38,775 bases of DNA from a bacterium. GTDB taxonomy: Bacteria; Acidobacteriota; Terriglobia; Terriglobales; Acidobacteriaceae. Shown here in pieces: positions 20,275 through 30,360 of this stretch. Numbering within the stretch: the stretch's first letter is position 1; each line of letters starts with the position of its first letter. Position numbers and translations under genes: made by a program. The notes under the pieces were generated by a model. The model was not told the DNA's origin, did no database searches, and saw nothing but the letters and a program-made list of their open reading frames with translations. The stretch covers positions 1-38,775 of the forward strand of contig JAMFSC010000030.1 in NCBI GenBank assembly GCA_026225095.1, given 5' to 3'.

Positions 20275-21956
20275 TCGTAGCTCGAGTCTTGATCGTCCGG
20301 ATGCTTCAGATCCCATAAAGGACGAGCACTTGTCGCCGTCGGCTCCATCGCGAAGTTGTAATCGGGTGGTGGCGAAGTCGTCGCCCATTCCAGCGTCCAC
20401 GCATCCCACGGATCGGGTCCGGCCTCTTTCCCTCGGAAGTACGAGTGAATGAGGTTATAGACGAAGATCAAGGTCGCTATGCCCTGAACAATGGCGCCTA
20501 TACCGACGATGAAGTTCCATACCTCCCAGCCTCGCCCGGCCTCGTAGGTGTAGACCCTGCGTGGCATACCAAGCAGACCAGGTATATGCATGAAATCGAA
20601 GGTGAGATGGAAGCCGATGACAAAGAGCCAGAAGTGCCACTTCCCCAGCGTCTCGTCCATCATCCGGCCAGTCATCTTGGGATACCAGTAGTAGAAGGCC
20701 GCGAAGAGAGAGAACATGATTCCCCCGACGATCACGTAGTGAAAGTGGGCGACGACGAAATAGGATGCGCTGAGTTGCCAATCGAAGGGGGCCGAGGACA
20801 GCATGATGCCCGTCAAACCAGCGATCAGAAACTGGAACAGGAAGCCGACGGAGAACAGCATGGGAACACGGTAGATGACCTTTCCACCCCAGATCGTAGC
20901 CAGCCAGTTGAACATCTTGATGCCGGTTGGCACCGAAACCACCATGGTGGCGAAGACGAAGAACGTGTTTCCGGCCGGTCCCATCCCGACGGTGAACATA
21001 TGATGAGCCCATACGCTGAGACTCACAAAACCGATTCCGACCGAAGCGGCAACCATCGCCGGATATCCGAAGATCGCCTTCCTCGAAAATACCGGGACGA
21101 TCTCATTGATAAAAGCGAAGGTGGGCAGGATGAGGATATAGACTTCCGGATGCCCGAAGATCCAGAAGAAGTGCATCCAGAGCACAGCGGATCCGCCGGC
21201 CTGGGTGTCGAAGAAATGTGAACCAAGATACCGGTCCAGGCACAACATGATCTGCGCCGCAGACAGTGGACTGACCACGACGAAGACCATGCAACTGGCC
21301 ACCGTGTAGAGCCAGACAAGCAGCGGCATCCGGTTCAGGGTCATACCTTTGCAGCGCATACATAACGCCGTGGCCACAATGTTGACGGCGGTTCCGGTGG
21401 TGCCGATGCCGCTCAGCAGAACCGCAAGGGTCCAGTAGTCGGTGCTGTGTCCAGGGGAGAAGACCTTCGATGTAAGAGGCGCATAGGCAAACCAACCGAC
21501 GTCTGGTGCTGAGCCTGCTCCGTAGAGTCCGCTCCCTGCGAAATAGCTCAGGTATAGGAGGACTCCACCGAAGGCGGACAGCCAGAAGCTAAAGGCGTTC
21601 AATCGCGGAAACGCCATATCCCGGGCCCCGATCATCAGGGGGATCAGATAGTTCCCGAATCCGAATAACACCGGGACAGCCACAAAGAAGATCATCGTGG
21701 TGCCATGCATGGTGAACAACCGGTTGAAGGTTTGCGGACTGACAAAGTGATTGTTGGGAACCGCCAGTTGAATTCGCATCAGCATCGCCTGGACGCCGGC
21801 GATGACCAGAAAAAGTAAAGCGTAGACGATGTACATCAAGCCGATTTTTTTATGGTCCACCGTGGTGAGCCACTGATAGACGATGCCCGGCCCCGGAGGT
21901 TGGGAGGTTGGGCCTGTGACATCGATTGCTTCAAGGGCTGTCGTCGAAGTGGCCAT
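20271..21956 (-). CDS. coxA: Cytochrome c oxidase subunit I (A-type heme-copper oxidase)
   Basis: This 561-residue catalytic subunit has 12 or so helices. Ligands are present: His84 (MHGT, low-spin heme), His269 in FGHPEVY with Tyr273 for the cross-link, His318/His319 (WAHHM) for CuB, and the HFHYVIVGG pair for the two hemes. Proton-path residues of the A1 type are also visible: Asp113 in RDMAFPRLN (D channel), Glu271 in GHPEVY, and Lys in PTGIKMF (K channel). It reduces oxygen to water at the heme-CuB site in the inner membrane. It starts 24 nt after coxB and overlaps coxC by ATGA. Confidence 0.95.
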   Translation of the reverse strand: MATSTTALEAIDVTGPTSQPPGPGIVYQWLTTVDHKKIGLMYIVYALLFLVIAGVQAMLMRIQLAVPNNHFVSPQTFNRLFTMHGTTMIFFVAVPVLFGFGNYLIPLMIGARDMAFPRLNAFSFWLSAFGGVLLYLSYFAGSGLYGAGSAPDVGWFAYAPLTSKVFSPGHSTDYWTLAVLLSGIGTTGTAVNIVATALCMRCKGMTLNRMPLLVWLYTVASCMVFVVVSPLSAAQIMLCLDRYLGSHFFDTQAGGSAVLWMHFFWIFGHPEVYILILPTFAFINEIVPVFSRKAIFGYPAMVAASVGIGFVSLSVWAHHMFTVGMGPAGNTFFVFATMVVSVPTGIKMFNWLATIWGGKVIYRVPMLFSVGFLFQFLIAGLTGIMLSSAPFDWQLSASYFVVAHFHYVIVGGIMFSLFAAFYYWYPKMTGRMMDETLGKWHFWLFVIGFHLTFDFMHIPGLLGMPRRVYTYEAGRGWEVWNFIVGIGAIVQGIATLIFVYNLIHSYFRGKEAGPDPWDAWTLEWATTSPPPDYNFAMEPTATSARPLWDLKHPDDQDSSYE

Positions 21957-21980
21957 CGTGGACTGCTTTCCGGCTGACGT

Positions 21981-23054
21981 TTAGTGGAGCGTCGTGAGAT
22001 AGGCGGTGATCGCGTCCAGGTCGCGATCGTTTAAATGCATTGCAGGCATGAGCGACCCCGGCTTCATCGATTCCGGATCCTCGATCCATCTGCGGAGGTT
22101 GCCGGGAGTATTTTCAATGGGTCCGGAAGCGATGGTTTCGCGGCTCGCAAGGTGAGTCAGGTCGGGTCCGAAGCGGCCGGTCGCAGAGGTGCCTGCAACG
22201 GTGTGGCAACTCATACATGCAGTCCGGAGGAACGTTGCTTTGCCCTCTTGCGCGAGTGGATTTCCGACGATGTTGTCATCCGGTATCTGCTGTTGCTTTC
22301 TGGTCCAGGCGGCGAATTCGGCGGGAGAATCGGCGTAGACACGAAGCAACATCTTGGCGTGCTGCGTGCCACAGTATTGGACGCATTGGCCGAGATACAA
22401 GCCCGCCTCCGGTGGATCGATCCACATCGTATTGGTGCGATTCGGGATCAAGTCCGTCTTGCCCGCGAGCCGCGGGATCCAGAAGCTGTGAGCTACGTCT
22501 GCCGAAGACATCTCGAGATATGTCGGGGTTGGATCCCTGGGATCACTGGTGGGGATATGAAGCTCGTTTGCCGTGACGATGCCCAGCTTCGGATACCTGT
22601 ACTCCCACCAGAACTGATGCCCAATGGCAATGACATCGAGTGCACCCACAGGCTTGTTCGCAGCTTCAGTCTCCCAGATAACGCGTGTTGTGCTGAGGAA
22701 CAGCATGACCACGATCAGGATCGGGATGACGGTCCAGGAGAGCTCGATCTGATTGCTCCCATAGATCTGCGCGGGCTCGTGCTCTGTGTCCGACGGGCGC
22801 TGACGGAACCGAATGAGCGCGTACACGAGAAGTCCGCCGACAATGAGGAAGATGGCCAGCGTGACCGACAAGACAAGCATGGAAAGGCTGAAGATGGAAC
22901 GCGCCGGCGTGGCGGCGGGATCGAAGATGTTCGTCGGGGAACTCGCCAGGGCAGAAGGACAAGATAGAAGCGCGAAACACCCGAGCACCACGCTCCAACT
23001 CCTGGTCGGATGACCCGTGGGTTCGGTAAGCGGAATTGGGGTGCCGTACGGCAT
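21981..23054 (-). CDS. coxB: Cytochrome c oxidase subunit II, CuA plus heme c (caa3 type)
   Basis: This protein has 357 residues. A leader (VVLGCFALLSCPSALA) ends near residue 38; LLSC might be a lipobox. Two membrane helices follow (about 55-82 and 107-122), then the CuA cupredoxin domain with His189, Cys224, Cys228, His232 and Met235 (CVQYCGTQHAKM). A fused cytochrome c domain follows with CMSCH at 280-284. The fusion makes this a caa3 oxidase that can take electrons from another cytochrome c. It is the first gene of the respiratory operon. The ATG at 23054 lacks a clear ribosome site; the reading frame and leader support it. Confidence 0.93.
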   Translation of the reverse strand: MPYGTPIPLTEPTGHPTRSWSVVLGCFALLSCPSALASSPTNIFDPAATPARSIFSLSMLVLSVTLAIFLIVGGLLVYALIRFRQRPSDTEHEPAQIYGSNQIELSWTVIPILIVVMLFLSTTRVIWETEAANKPVGALDVIAIGHQFWWEYRYPKLGIVTANELHIPTSDPRDPTPTYLEMSSADVAHSFWIPRLAGKTDLIPNRTNTMWIDPPEAGLYLGQCVQYCGTQHAKMLLRVYADSPAEFAAWTRKQQQIPDDNIVGNPLAQEGKATFLRTACMSCHTVAGTSATGRFGPDLTHLASRETIASGPIENTPGNLRRWIEDPESMKPGSLMPAMHLNDRDLDAITAYLTTLH

Positions 23055-23457
23055 ACTTACTGGACCCTCTTGCTTGCCATGGTTCGTTCAGAAACACAAT
23101 GCACAATGATGTTCGACGAACACTCACTATACATCCTATGTTCTCGAGGCGACAAAGGAGTTCAAGGGATCAGCAAAGAGCCAGGACGAAATTCGTATGT
23201 TTGTCTGGATTTCCGATTTGGGAGTGGTCTTCATCCGGTTGGATCCGGAGATATTCCATGAGGCTATCGGCGCCAGTGCCAGCGGAGGATCTCGCCTGCA
23301 GTTACGGCAGGTCTTCGATCGATGAAGGCTACTCCTGGTGAATGGCCCCATTTTCGAGTGGTCCGGTGAAGATCGGTAATCTCTGGCTTCCCGTCCACTC
23401 TTGCACTCACGGCGCGAAGGTGGACAGGAAGCCTTTGGACGTTACCGGTCCAGATCG
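23055..23457. promoter_or_regulatory. Region between M14 peptidase end and oxidase operon start
   Basis: These 403 nt hold no convincing gene; short open frames on both strands look random. The right half follows the M14 stop on the minus strand and has two short hairpins that might end transcription: CCTGC/GCAGG (23295-23311, 7-nt loop) and TGGAC/GTCCA (23436-23452). The left half holds the candidate oxidase promoter, listed separately. Confidence 0.4.
23111..23155 (-). promoter_or_regulatory. Candidate sigma-70 promoter of the oxidase operon
   Basis: On the minus strand TTGTCG (23155-23150) and TATAGT (23131-23126) are 18 nt apart; the -10 matches five of six consensus bases and the -35 four of six. 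The inferred transcription start falls near 23118, inside the perfect palindrome GTTCGACGAAC (23111-23121), a possible operator. The leader to coxB would be about 64 nt. This is based on pattern only. Confidence 0.45.
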
Positions 23458-26454
23458 CTATTTCGCGGAAGCTGCTGGTGTTGCCTCTGGTTTGGCGGGG
23501 CGGCTGAGGTGGTCGTGGTTGAGGATGGCGTTGAAGACCAGGTTGTAGCTGCCGATGGTTTCGCCGCGGTAGATGGGATTGTTGCCGAAGAGCAGCACAT
23601 TGCCAGAGCCGATGGAGGCTTTGACCACGACAGCACTCTCGGCGATGCCCATTCCCTTGTCGAGCAGACCGGAGAGGAGGAGGTCCTTCTGGTCGGCGAG
23701 ACGGAGGATGACCTCGGGACGAAATTGGCCGGGAATGATGGATGGATTGTTGCGCCTCTGGTCTTCCGTGATCAAGGCCGGCTCCCATGGCTGGACCTTG
23801 GCTGGGATCTCGGGGTCCACGTTGAGACGCCCCTGATTGACGTCCTGCTCGTCCGGGCCACCGCGGCCGGTGACGCGATGCGGGGCGAGGTCCATGGGGG
23901 CTCGTCCTCCACCGCCGCCACCGATGCTGTTGCTCACGTTGAAGACCATGCCGTTGGCGCTCATGATGGCGAGGGTCGGGCCGTAGCCGTAGGCGATGGG
24001 GCTCTGTTTCGCCAGGAAGGAGCTGTTGAGGACGGAGCCGACGACGCGGGCATCGCCCTTGGGGGCGATGCTGACGCCTGGAGCGAGTCCGCTCTCGATG
24101 GCAAACTGTGCGGTGTCTTCGCAGGTGATGAGGAGACCGCCGCCTGCAACGAAGCTCTTGAGGTGGCTAAGGCCATCGTAGCCGAGGCCCGGACGGGTGT
24201 CGGCTGTCTCGTCGAGGCCACCGAGGTTGGGGGTGAGTTCGGTCTTCTGCCAGGGAAGTGCGTTGCCCCAGCGAGGAAAGCCGTCGATGATGTCCGCAGT
24301 GGAGGAACGGCCGACCGGCGCGAAGATGATGACGTCGTATTTGGACCGGAGATCGGCCTCGGACGACGCGGTCTGGGTGCTGATGTAGGTGAAGGGGATG
24401 CCGAGCTTGTCGAAGGCGAGGCGCCACCAGCCCTCGGTCTGCGTGCTGAGCCATGAGTGCATGAAGGCGATCCGGGGGGCGGTGACGGGATGAGTGGCGA
24501 CGGTGGATGGAACGGATACTTTGACCGCGTCGAGGGAGAGCTTCGCGAGGACAGGGTTGAGCGTGGCGTCGTCGATCTGCGAGAGGAGCAGGGTGCCGGG
24601 GGCGTAGGTCTTGCCGTCTGCGTCGAAGGGTTTTTCCACGACTTCGACGTGGGCGGACTTGACCTGGTAGAGGAGCGCGAGGAGCGAGGTCTGGCCGGTA
24701 TTGACGATGGCATAGCTCGAACCGCTGCCCGCGAGCCTGCCGGATGGGGCGGTGAGATCAGAGATCTGCACCATGTTGGCTTTGAGGATGGCGCCATCGG
24801 TGAGACGGGCTACCTTGACATTGAAGAGTTGGCTATAGGACCAGCCGGTATCGTCGTAGGGACGCTTCTGTGGGTCGTCCGGGGCCCAGTATTGCTGGTC
24901 GAGCAGGGCGTCGGCGATGCGGGAGTAGGGCTGATCCATGCGGATGACGAAGCTGCCGGCCGGGAGGGCGAGCTTCGTCGCGGGGGTTCCCCTTTTGAGG
25001 GATGGGATCGAGGTCGTCGTGGCGTCCGTGAGCTGCTGGATCTCAACATGCTGCGCCTGGAGAACGCGAAGGAGCTCAAGCTGGCGGTTCAGCTCAGCCG
25101 GGTTGGCGGGAAGTACGTAGGCTCCGGGGCCTTCGAGTGTAGGCTTCTGGATCGAGCGCTTACTTTTGATGTGGTAGTTCTCGATGAAGTGATGGGTGTT
25201 GTGCGAGAAGTAGGAGAGGGTCGTGAGGAGGGCGCTCTCCTGGTAGTTGTTATTGTCGCGCTGCGACCACATGAAGCTTGCCGGAGGAGGGTTCTGGCGG
25301 AACCAGGTGCGGGAGTACTCCTGCGAACGGAGCGTACGCTTCTCGGTGTCGGCGCCGCCGTTGCCAAAGGTCTCATAGAGGCGGCTGATGCCGTTGTGCA
25401 TGGTGGCGAGGAACATGAGATAGCCAGGGCTCCAGGTGTCGAAGTCTCCGTGGGTGAAGACTCCGGGCATGCCGAAGGCCTGCATCTGGGCGACGTTGCT
25501 GTTGCCGAGCTCGTTCCATTCGTCGGCGAGGGTGGGATCGATCCAGGCGTTATAGGGACCGTCGCCGACGGTGTTGTCGTAGAGCAGGGCGACGGACTCG
25601 TGGAGATCGTGCAGGACCTGCGCATGCCAGCCGAGATAGGTGTTGAGGACGTTGCGGGTGAGGTTCAGGGTGAGGCCCATCCCGTCGCGATTGTTGTCGT
25701 GCGCGACATAGTGACCCCAGTAGGTGAGGCGGGGGTAGTTCTCCTTGGGATGGGCCTTGTGCCATTTGTAGATATCGACCATTCGATCGCGGCCGTCGAC
25801 TTCGACGACGGGGGTGATGAGGACGATCATGTGGGAGCGGATGTATTTGATGTATGGAGCGTCGTCCACGGCGAGGCGGTAGGCGAGCTCCATGAGAGCC
25901 GTGGGGGAACCAGACTCACTGGAATGGATGGTGCCGGTGATGTAGTAGACGGGGAAGGACTGATCGATCAGCGGCTGCGCCTGCTTGTCATCCAGGGCGA
26001 TGGTGCGTGGGTCCGCGAGCTTGGCGAGGCGGGCGTCATTCTCCTTCTGGGCCTTGAGCAGGTAGGGGTCCGCGATGGCGACGGCGATCATCTCGCGGCC
26101 CTCTTCGGAGTGGCCGATGGTCATGACCTTGACGCGCGGGGATGACTTCTCCAGGAGGCGGAAGTACTTGTAGACATCCTCGGCATAGGGGAGGATGTCG
26201 GGTGCTCCGGCGACGTCGCCAAGGACCTTGGACGGAGTGGGAACGGTGGATGACGCGGGCAGGTAGCTTACGAGCGGTGAGATGAAGTGCGGATCGGTGG
26301 TGTACTTCTGGATGTGCTCGCCATAGGGCTGGTCGACGGGCTGCCTGGGGTCGCGGGCGAAGGCCTGGTTGAGCTCCATCTGAGAGCAGGCGGGGATGGA
26401 CACAGCGACAGAGGCGAGGAGAAGGACTACAGAGAACAGGTGACGCGCTTTCAT
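23458..26454 (-). CDS. Secreted M14-family zinc carboxypeptidase-like protein
   Basis: This protein has 998 residues. A signal peptide (LFSVVLLLASVAVSIPACSQ) is followed by a peptidase M14 domain at about residues 70-400. The zinc motif is His177-x-x-Glu180 (HSSES), and His285 (LHDLHES) is a candidate third ligand. The C-terminal half includes a segment resembling a type-1 glutamine-amidotransferase-like fold (YDVIIFAPVGR, LKSFVAGGGLLITCED), as in many large acidobacterial and bacteroidetal M14 proteins. It probably cleaves C-terminal residues from peptides in the periplasm. AAAGG lies 5 nt before the ATG. It begins 30 nt after the Lrp gene, so both are likely co-transcribed, divergently from hut. 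A possible link is supply of histidine-containing peptides. Confidence 0.82.
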   Translation of the reverse strand: MKARHLFSVVLLLASVAVSIPACSQMELNQAFARDPRQPVDQPYGEHIQKYTTDPHFISPLVSYLPASSTVPTPSKVLGDVAGAPDILPYAEDVYKYFRLLEKSSPRVKVMTIGHSEEGREMIAVAIADPYLLKAQKENDARLAKLADPRTIALDDKQAQPLIDQSFPVYYITGTIHSSESGSPTALMELAYRLAVDDAPYIKYIRSHMIVLITPVVEVDGRDRMVDIYKWHKAHPKENYPRLTYWGHYVAHDNNRDGMGLTLNLTRNVLNTYLGWHAQVLHDLHESVALLYDNTVGDGPYNAWIDPTLADEWNELGNSNVAQMQAFGMPGVFTHGDFDTWSPGYLMFLATMHNGISRLYETFGNGGADTEKRTLRSQEYSRTWFRQNPPPASFMWSQRDNNNYQESALLTTLSYFSHNTHHFIENYHIKSKRSIQKPTLEGPGAYVLPANPAELNRQLELLRVLQAQHVEIQQLTDATTTSIPSLKRGTPATKLALPAGSFVIRMDQPYSRIADALLDQQYWAPDDPQKRPYDDTGWSYSQLFNVKVARLTDGAILKANMVQISDLTAPSGRLAGSGSSYAIVNTGQTSLLALLYQVKSAHVEVVEKPFDADGKTYAPGTLLLSQIDDATLNPVLAKLSLDAVKVSVPSTVATHPVTAPRIAFMHSWLSTQTEGWWRLAFDKLGIPFTYISTQTASSEADLRSKYDVIIFAPVGRSSTADIIDGFPRWGNALPWQKTELTPNLGGLDETADTRPGLGYDGLSHLKSFVAGGGLLITCEDTAQFAIESGLAPGVSIAPKGDARVVGSVLNSSFLAKQSPIAYGYGPTLAIMSANGMVFNVSNSIGGGGGGRAPMDLAPHRVTGRGGPDEQDVNQGRLNVDPEIPAKVQPWEPALITEDQRRNNPSIIPGQFRPEVILRLADQKDLLLSGLLDKGMGIAESAVVVKASIGSGNVLLFGNNPIYRGETIGSYNLVFNAILNHDHLSRPAKPEATPAASAK

Positions 26455-26484
26455 GGAAGCCTTTCAGGTTGAGTGATGTGTCTG

Positions 26485-26988
26485 CTAGCGGGATAAGGAA
26501 GTCAGGTTCTTGACGAGCCACTCATCCTGCTGTCGATAGATGGGAGTCGATAGGACCATGCTGGTGGTGGGCATGCCGTAGGGAAGAAGACGCTCGATCA
26601 GTGACTCAAGCTGGCTTGTGGACGTGAGGACGACCTTCAGCAGGAAGGCGTCGCCGCCGGTAATGTGGTGGCACTCCTGCACGGACTCCAGGCTTGGAAG
26701 AAATTTCAGGAACGGACGATAATGCGCGTTGTCGCAGGTGAGGCGGATAAAGGCGGTCACGGAGTAGCCAAAGGCCGTCTCATCGAGCAGCGCACGATAG
26801 CCCAGAATAACCTTGTCGGCCTCCAGTTGGCGTACCCGTTCGACGACCGCGGACGGGGAGAGTCCAACCTTGCGTCCGAGTTCGGCGTAGGAGAGGCGTG
26901 CGTCCACTGCGAGCGCACGCACGATGTTGAGGTCGATGGAATCCAGATCACGATCGGAGGGGATGGGACTGTTCCGTTGAAATTTCAT
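26485..26988 (-). CDS. Lrp/AsnC-family transcription regulator, likely hut regulator
   Basis: This 167-residue protein has an N-terminal HTH (about residues 17-65: IDLNIVRALAVDARLSYAEL, then VGLSPSAVVERVRQLEADKV) and a C-terminal RAM/ligand-sensing domain (VQECHHITGGDAFLLKVV). The family binds DNA as dimers to octamers and usually senses an amino acid. It is divergent from the histidine operon, with the perfect repeat TTTGCGATT/AATCGCAAA 6 nt before its own start codon. Autoregulation and histidine- or urocanate-responsive control of hut are therefore likely, though inferred. It is followed at 30 nt by the M14 peptidase. No good ribosome site is seen upstream of the ATG. Confidence 0.88.
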   Translation of the reverse strand: MKFQRNSPIPSDRDLDSIDLNIVRALAVDARLSYAELGRKVGLSPSAVVERVRQLEADKVILGYRALLDETAFGYSVTAFIRLTCDNAHYRPFLKFLPSLESVQECHHITGGDAFLLKVVLTSTSQLESLIERLLPYGMPTTSMVLSTPIYRQQDEWLVKNLTSLSR

Positions 26989-26993
26989 GTGGC

Positions 26994-27020
26994 TTTGCGA
27001 TTAGATAACAGAATCGCAAA
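26994..27020. promoter_or_regulatory. Perfect 9-bp inverted repeat, candidate Lrp operator
   Basis: TTTGCGATT (26994-27002) and AATCGCAAA (27012-27020) are perfect inverted repeats with a 9-nt AT-rich spacer; centres of the arms are 18 bp apart. It lies in the 5' leader of the Lrp gene and about 150 nt upstream of hutH. Geometry suits a dimeric regulator. A weak hut promoter may follow (TTGCGA 27036-27041, 17-nt spacer, TATCGC 27059-27064). Confidence 0.6.
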
Positions 27021-27172
27021 TTTATCGAGCATTCATTGCGACGAGATTCCACTGAAAATATCGCGTGAGGGCGCCGATTCGTTGGAGTTGCGGCGCTACA
27101 TTCACTGGATACCGTGTTCCTGGAGCACGCATTGCCGTGAAAGTCCATGGCTCCCGGGAGGCCTGCGGCACT

Positions 27173-28696
27173 ATGCTACAGCCTATGATTCAGCTACGAG
27201 GAAGTGCTCTGACCATCGATGCCGTCGTTCGTGTGGCGCGTTGCGGAGAGATGGTTTCAATCGCTGCAGAGGCGATGGTTCGCATGCAACGCTCACGGGG
27301 CGAGGTCGAGCGGGCCTGGCCGGTGATAAGGCCGTGTACGCGCTGAATACGGGTGTCGGGCTCCTGGCCAACGTACGGCTGGAACCCGCGAGTATCGAAC
27401 AGATGCAGCTCAACCTGGTGCGGTCTCACTGCTGCGGCGTGGGCGAACCACTACCGATCGATGTAGTTCGCGCCATGATGCTGATTCGCGCGAATACCTT
27501 AACGATGGGTCTGTCCGGAATTCGGCCGGTCGTGGCCGAGATGTTATGCGATCTGCTCAATCATGGCATCACCCCCGTCGTGCCGATGCGTGGGAGCGTC
27601 GGGGCAAGCGGAGACCTTGCCCCCCTGGCGCATATGGCGCTGGTGCTGATCGGCGAAGGGGAGGCCTTCGTCGGAGGTGAGCGAGTTCCGGCTGCTGCAT
27701 GCCTGCGAGAGGCAGGGCTGAGGCCGCTGAAGCTGCAGGCCAAGGAAGGCATCTCCCTGTTGAATGGAACGCAGGCGATGCTCGCGATCGGATGCCTGCA
27801 GGTGCATCATCTGGATCGGCTCTTCGAGGCGGCACAGATGGCCGCGGCCATGACGCTGCAGGCGCTGCGCGGGACGCCCAGTGCCTATGACGAGCGGCTT
27901 CATGCCCGCCCGGCCTCATCCCGGGCAGATATACAGCGCGGCTTCGTTGCGGGATCTGCTGGACGGTGCTCCGCGTCACAGTGCAAGTGCCAGGGTTCAG
28001 GATGCGTACTGCCTGCGCTGCGTACCGCAGGTACATGGTGCGGTGTGGGATGTGCTCCGCTATGCCGAGCGGGTCTTCGAGATTGAGCTTAACAGCGCGA
28101 CCGACAATCCGCTGCTGTTTGAGAGTGACTTCGTGTCGGGTGGGAACTTTCATGGGGCACCGCTTGCGCTTGCGCTCGATCAACTTGCGGTTGCGATCTG
28201 CCAGTTGGCCGGGATCTCCGAGCGACGGACAGAGCGTCTGCTGAACCCAAGTCTGAACGAAGGCCTGCCGGCCTTTCTTGCGATGCAGCCCGGGCTTGAG
28301 TCTGGCCTGATGATGGCGCAGGTGACGTCCGCTGCGCTGGTGGCGGAGATGCGTGTGTTGGCCACGCCCGCTTCCGCCTGCTCGATTCCCACAAGCGGCA
28401 ACCAGGAAGACTTTGTGAGCATGGGGATGACCTCCGCGCTGAAGCTGACGCAGTCGGTGGAGCTTTGCAGGATAGTCGTTGCGATTGAGTGGCTGACTGC
28501 GGCGCGCGGCCTGGATCTTCGTGGGGACACCGTTGTTTCGCCGAGGATCGATGCGGCTTTGAGAGCATTTCGGCTGGAGTGCCCGGCGTGGGTGGAAGAC
28601 CGCGCGTTGTCCGGTATCATCGCGGATGCGACACGGTTCCTTGCGGCGCTGGATCTGCCCTCGGTTCTTTCGGCACAGGAGGTTCTACAGGTATGA
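27173..28696 (+). pseudogene. hutH: Histidine ammonia-lyase with two compensating frameshifts
   Basis: HutH deaminates histidine to urocanate. All parts of the family are present. The start (LRGSALTIDAVVRVAR) and the EVERA segment are in one frame. The central part, including NTGVGLLANVR and the MIO-forming Ala-Ser-Gly in GASGDLAPLAH (27604-27612), is in a second frame. The end, from RPHPGQIYSAASLRDLLDG to TSGNQEDFVSMG and beyond, is back in the first. One base is missing near 27315 (GGGCCTGG) and one C is extra in a CCC run near 27907. Repaired, it gives about 507 residues, normal for HutH. The segments show no other decay, so these may be sequence errors or very recent mutations. Start ATG 27173 follows GGGAGG; 27185 is possible. 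It overlaps hutU by ATGA. Confidence 0.88.
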
Positions 28697-30360
28697 GCGG
28701 TTATACCCCAGTTCGTGCTGCACGCGGCAACACCCGCACCGCCCCGGGATGGATCCAGGAGGCGGCCAAGCGCATGCTGATGAACAACCTGGACTCTGAG
28801 GTCGCGGAGAGGCCCGAGGAGCTGATCGTCTACGGGGGGCGCGGCAAGGCGGCGCGGAACTGGGAGGCCTACCACACGATCGTGCGGACGCTGGATCGAT
28901 TGAAGAATCACGAGACGCTGCTTGTGCAGTCGGGCAAGGCGGTTGCGGTGCTGGAGACGCATGCGCTTGCTCCACGCGTGCTGATTGCCAACTCCAACCT
29001 GGTGCCGCATTGGGCGAACTGGGAAGAGTTCGACCGGCTTGATCGCGCGGGGCTGATGATGTATGGGCAGATGACCGCGGGATCCTGGATCTACATCGGC
29101 ACGCAGGGAGTTCTCCAGGAAACGTATGAGACGTTCCTTGGGGCGGCGCGGAAGTATTTCAATGGATCGCTGAAGGGCACTATCACCCTGACGGCGGGAC
29201 TTGGCGGGATGGGTGGGGCGCAGCCGCTCGCGGTCAAGCTGGCGGGTGGGGTCAGCATCTGTATCGAGGTGGATCGCAACAGGATCGAGCGGCGCATCGC
29301 GACACGATACCTGGATGAGGTGGCAAGTTCGCTCGAGGACGCGATCGTGCGAGCCTGCGCGGCGCGTGATCAGGGATGCTCCCTTTCGATTGGCGTGCAG
29401 GGCAATGCCGCGGAATTGCTCCCGCAGGTGGTCCGCATCGGATTTGTGCCGGATATTATTACAGACCAGACGAGCGCCCATGATCCTCTGTATGGCTATC
29501 GGCCGGTTGCGAAGGAAGACGAAGACCTGGAGATGCAACGACGGACCCAGCCGGAGAGGTACCTGGAACGCGTACGGGCTAATATCGCTCAGCATGTGCA
29601 GTCCATCCTCGAACTGCAGCGCCGTGGGTCTATCTGCTTCGACTATGGCAACAATCTGCGAGCTCAGGCGAAGATCGCAGGAGTCCTCGATGCGTTCGAC
29701 TATCCGGGGTTTGTGCCGGCGTTTATCCGTGACTCGTTTTGTGAGGGACGTGGTCCGTTCCGGTGGGTTGCGCTCTCGGGCGATCCCGCCGATATCGCCG
29801 CGACGGATGCGGCGCTGCTCGAATTGTTTCCAGAGGATGCGCGCTTGAATCAATGGCTGCCGTGGGCTGGGGAGCATGTCGCCTTTCAGGGTCTGCCGGC
29901 GCGTATCTGCTGGCTGGGGTATCGCGAGCGAGATCGTGCGGGCCTGCTCTTCAACCAAATGGTGCGGGACGGTAGGCTCAAGGCGCCGATCGTGATTGGG
30001 CGCGATCACCTGGATGCGGGGTCGGTTGCGAGTCCATATCGAGAGACTGAGGCCATGCTGGATGGTTCGGATGCTGTATCGGACTGGGCGCTGCTGAATT
30101 TTGCGACGGGGATCGCAAGTGGGGCTGGCTGGATGAGCTTTCATCATGGCGGTGGTGTTGGTATGGGGTACAGCCAGCACGCGGGGCTCGTTGCTGTGGC
30201 CGATGGAAGTGATGAGGCCGATGAGCGTCTGCGGCTTTGCCTGAAGAATGATCCTGCGATGGGCGTGATTCGACATGCGGACGCGGGATACGTGAAGGCG
30301 AAGACGGTGGCTGCGGAGCGCGGGTTGGATATGCCGAGTCTTTCGGGGAATCCCGCATGA
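28693..30360 (+). CDS. hutU: Urocanate hydratase
   Basis: This 555-residue protein converts urocanate to imidazolonepropionate using tightly bound NAD. Family features: [20 protein letters not shown] at the start, the NAD-binding [18 protein letters not shown] (about residues 168-185), the [15 protein letters not shown] segment, and [19 protein letters not shown] with [17 protein letters not shown] near the end. Length is typical. It starts with ATG overlapping the hutH stop (ATGA) and ends overlapping hutI in the same way. AGGAGG lies 10 nt upstream. It is intact and cytoplasmic. Confidence 0.96.
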   Translation: MSGYTPVRAARGNTRTAPGWIQEAAKRMLMNNLDSEVAERPEELIVYGGRGKAARNWEAYHTIVRTLDRLKNHETLLVQSGKAVAVLETHALAPRVLIANSNLVPHWANWEEFDRLDRAGLMMYGQMTAGSWIYIGTQGVLQETYETFLGAARKYFNGSLKGTITLTAGLGGMGGAQPLAVKLAGGVSICIEVDRNRIERRIATRYLDEVASSLEDAIVRACAARDQGCSLSIGVQGNAAELLPQVVRIGFVPDIITDQTSAHDPLYGYRPVAKEDEDLEMQRRTQPERYLERVRANIAQHVQSILELQRRGSICFDYGNNLRAQAKIAGVLDAFDYPGFVPAFIRDSFCEGRGPFRWVALSGDPADIAATDAALLELFPEDARLNQWLPWAGEHVAFQGLPARICWLGYRERDRAGLLFNQMVRDGRLKAPIVIGRDHLDAGSVASPYRETEAMLDGSDAVSDWALLNFATGIASGAGWMSFHHGGGVGMGYSQHAGLVAVADGSDEADERLRLCLKNDPAMGVIRHADAGYVKAKTVAAERGLDMPSLSGNPA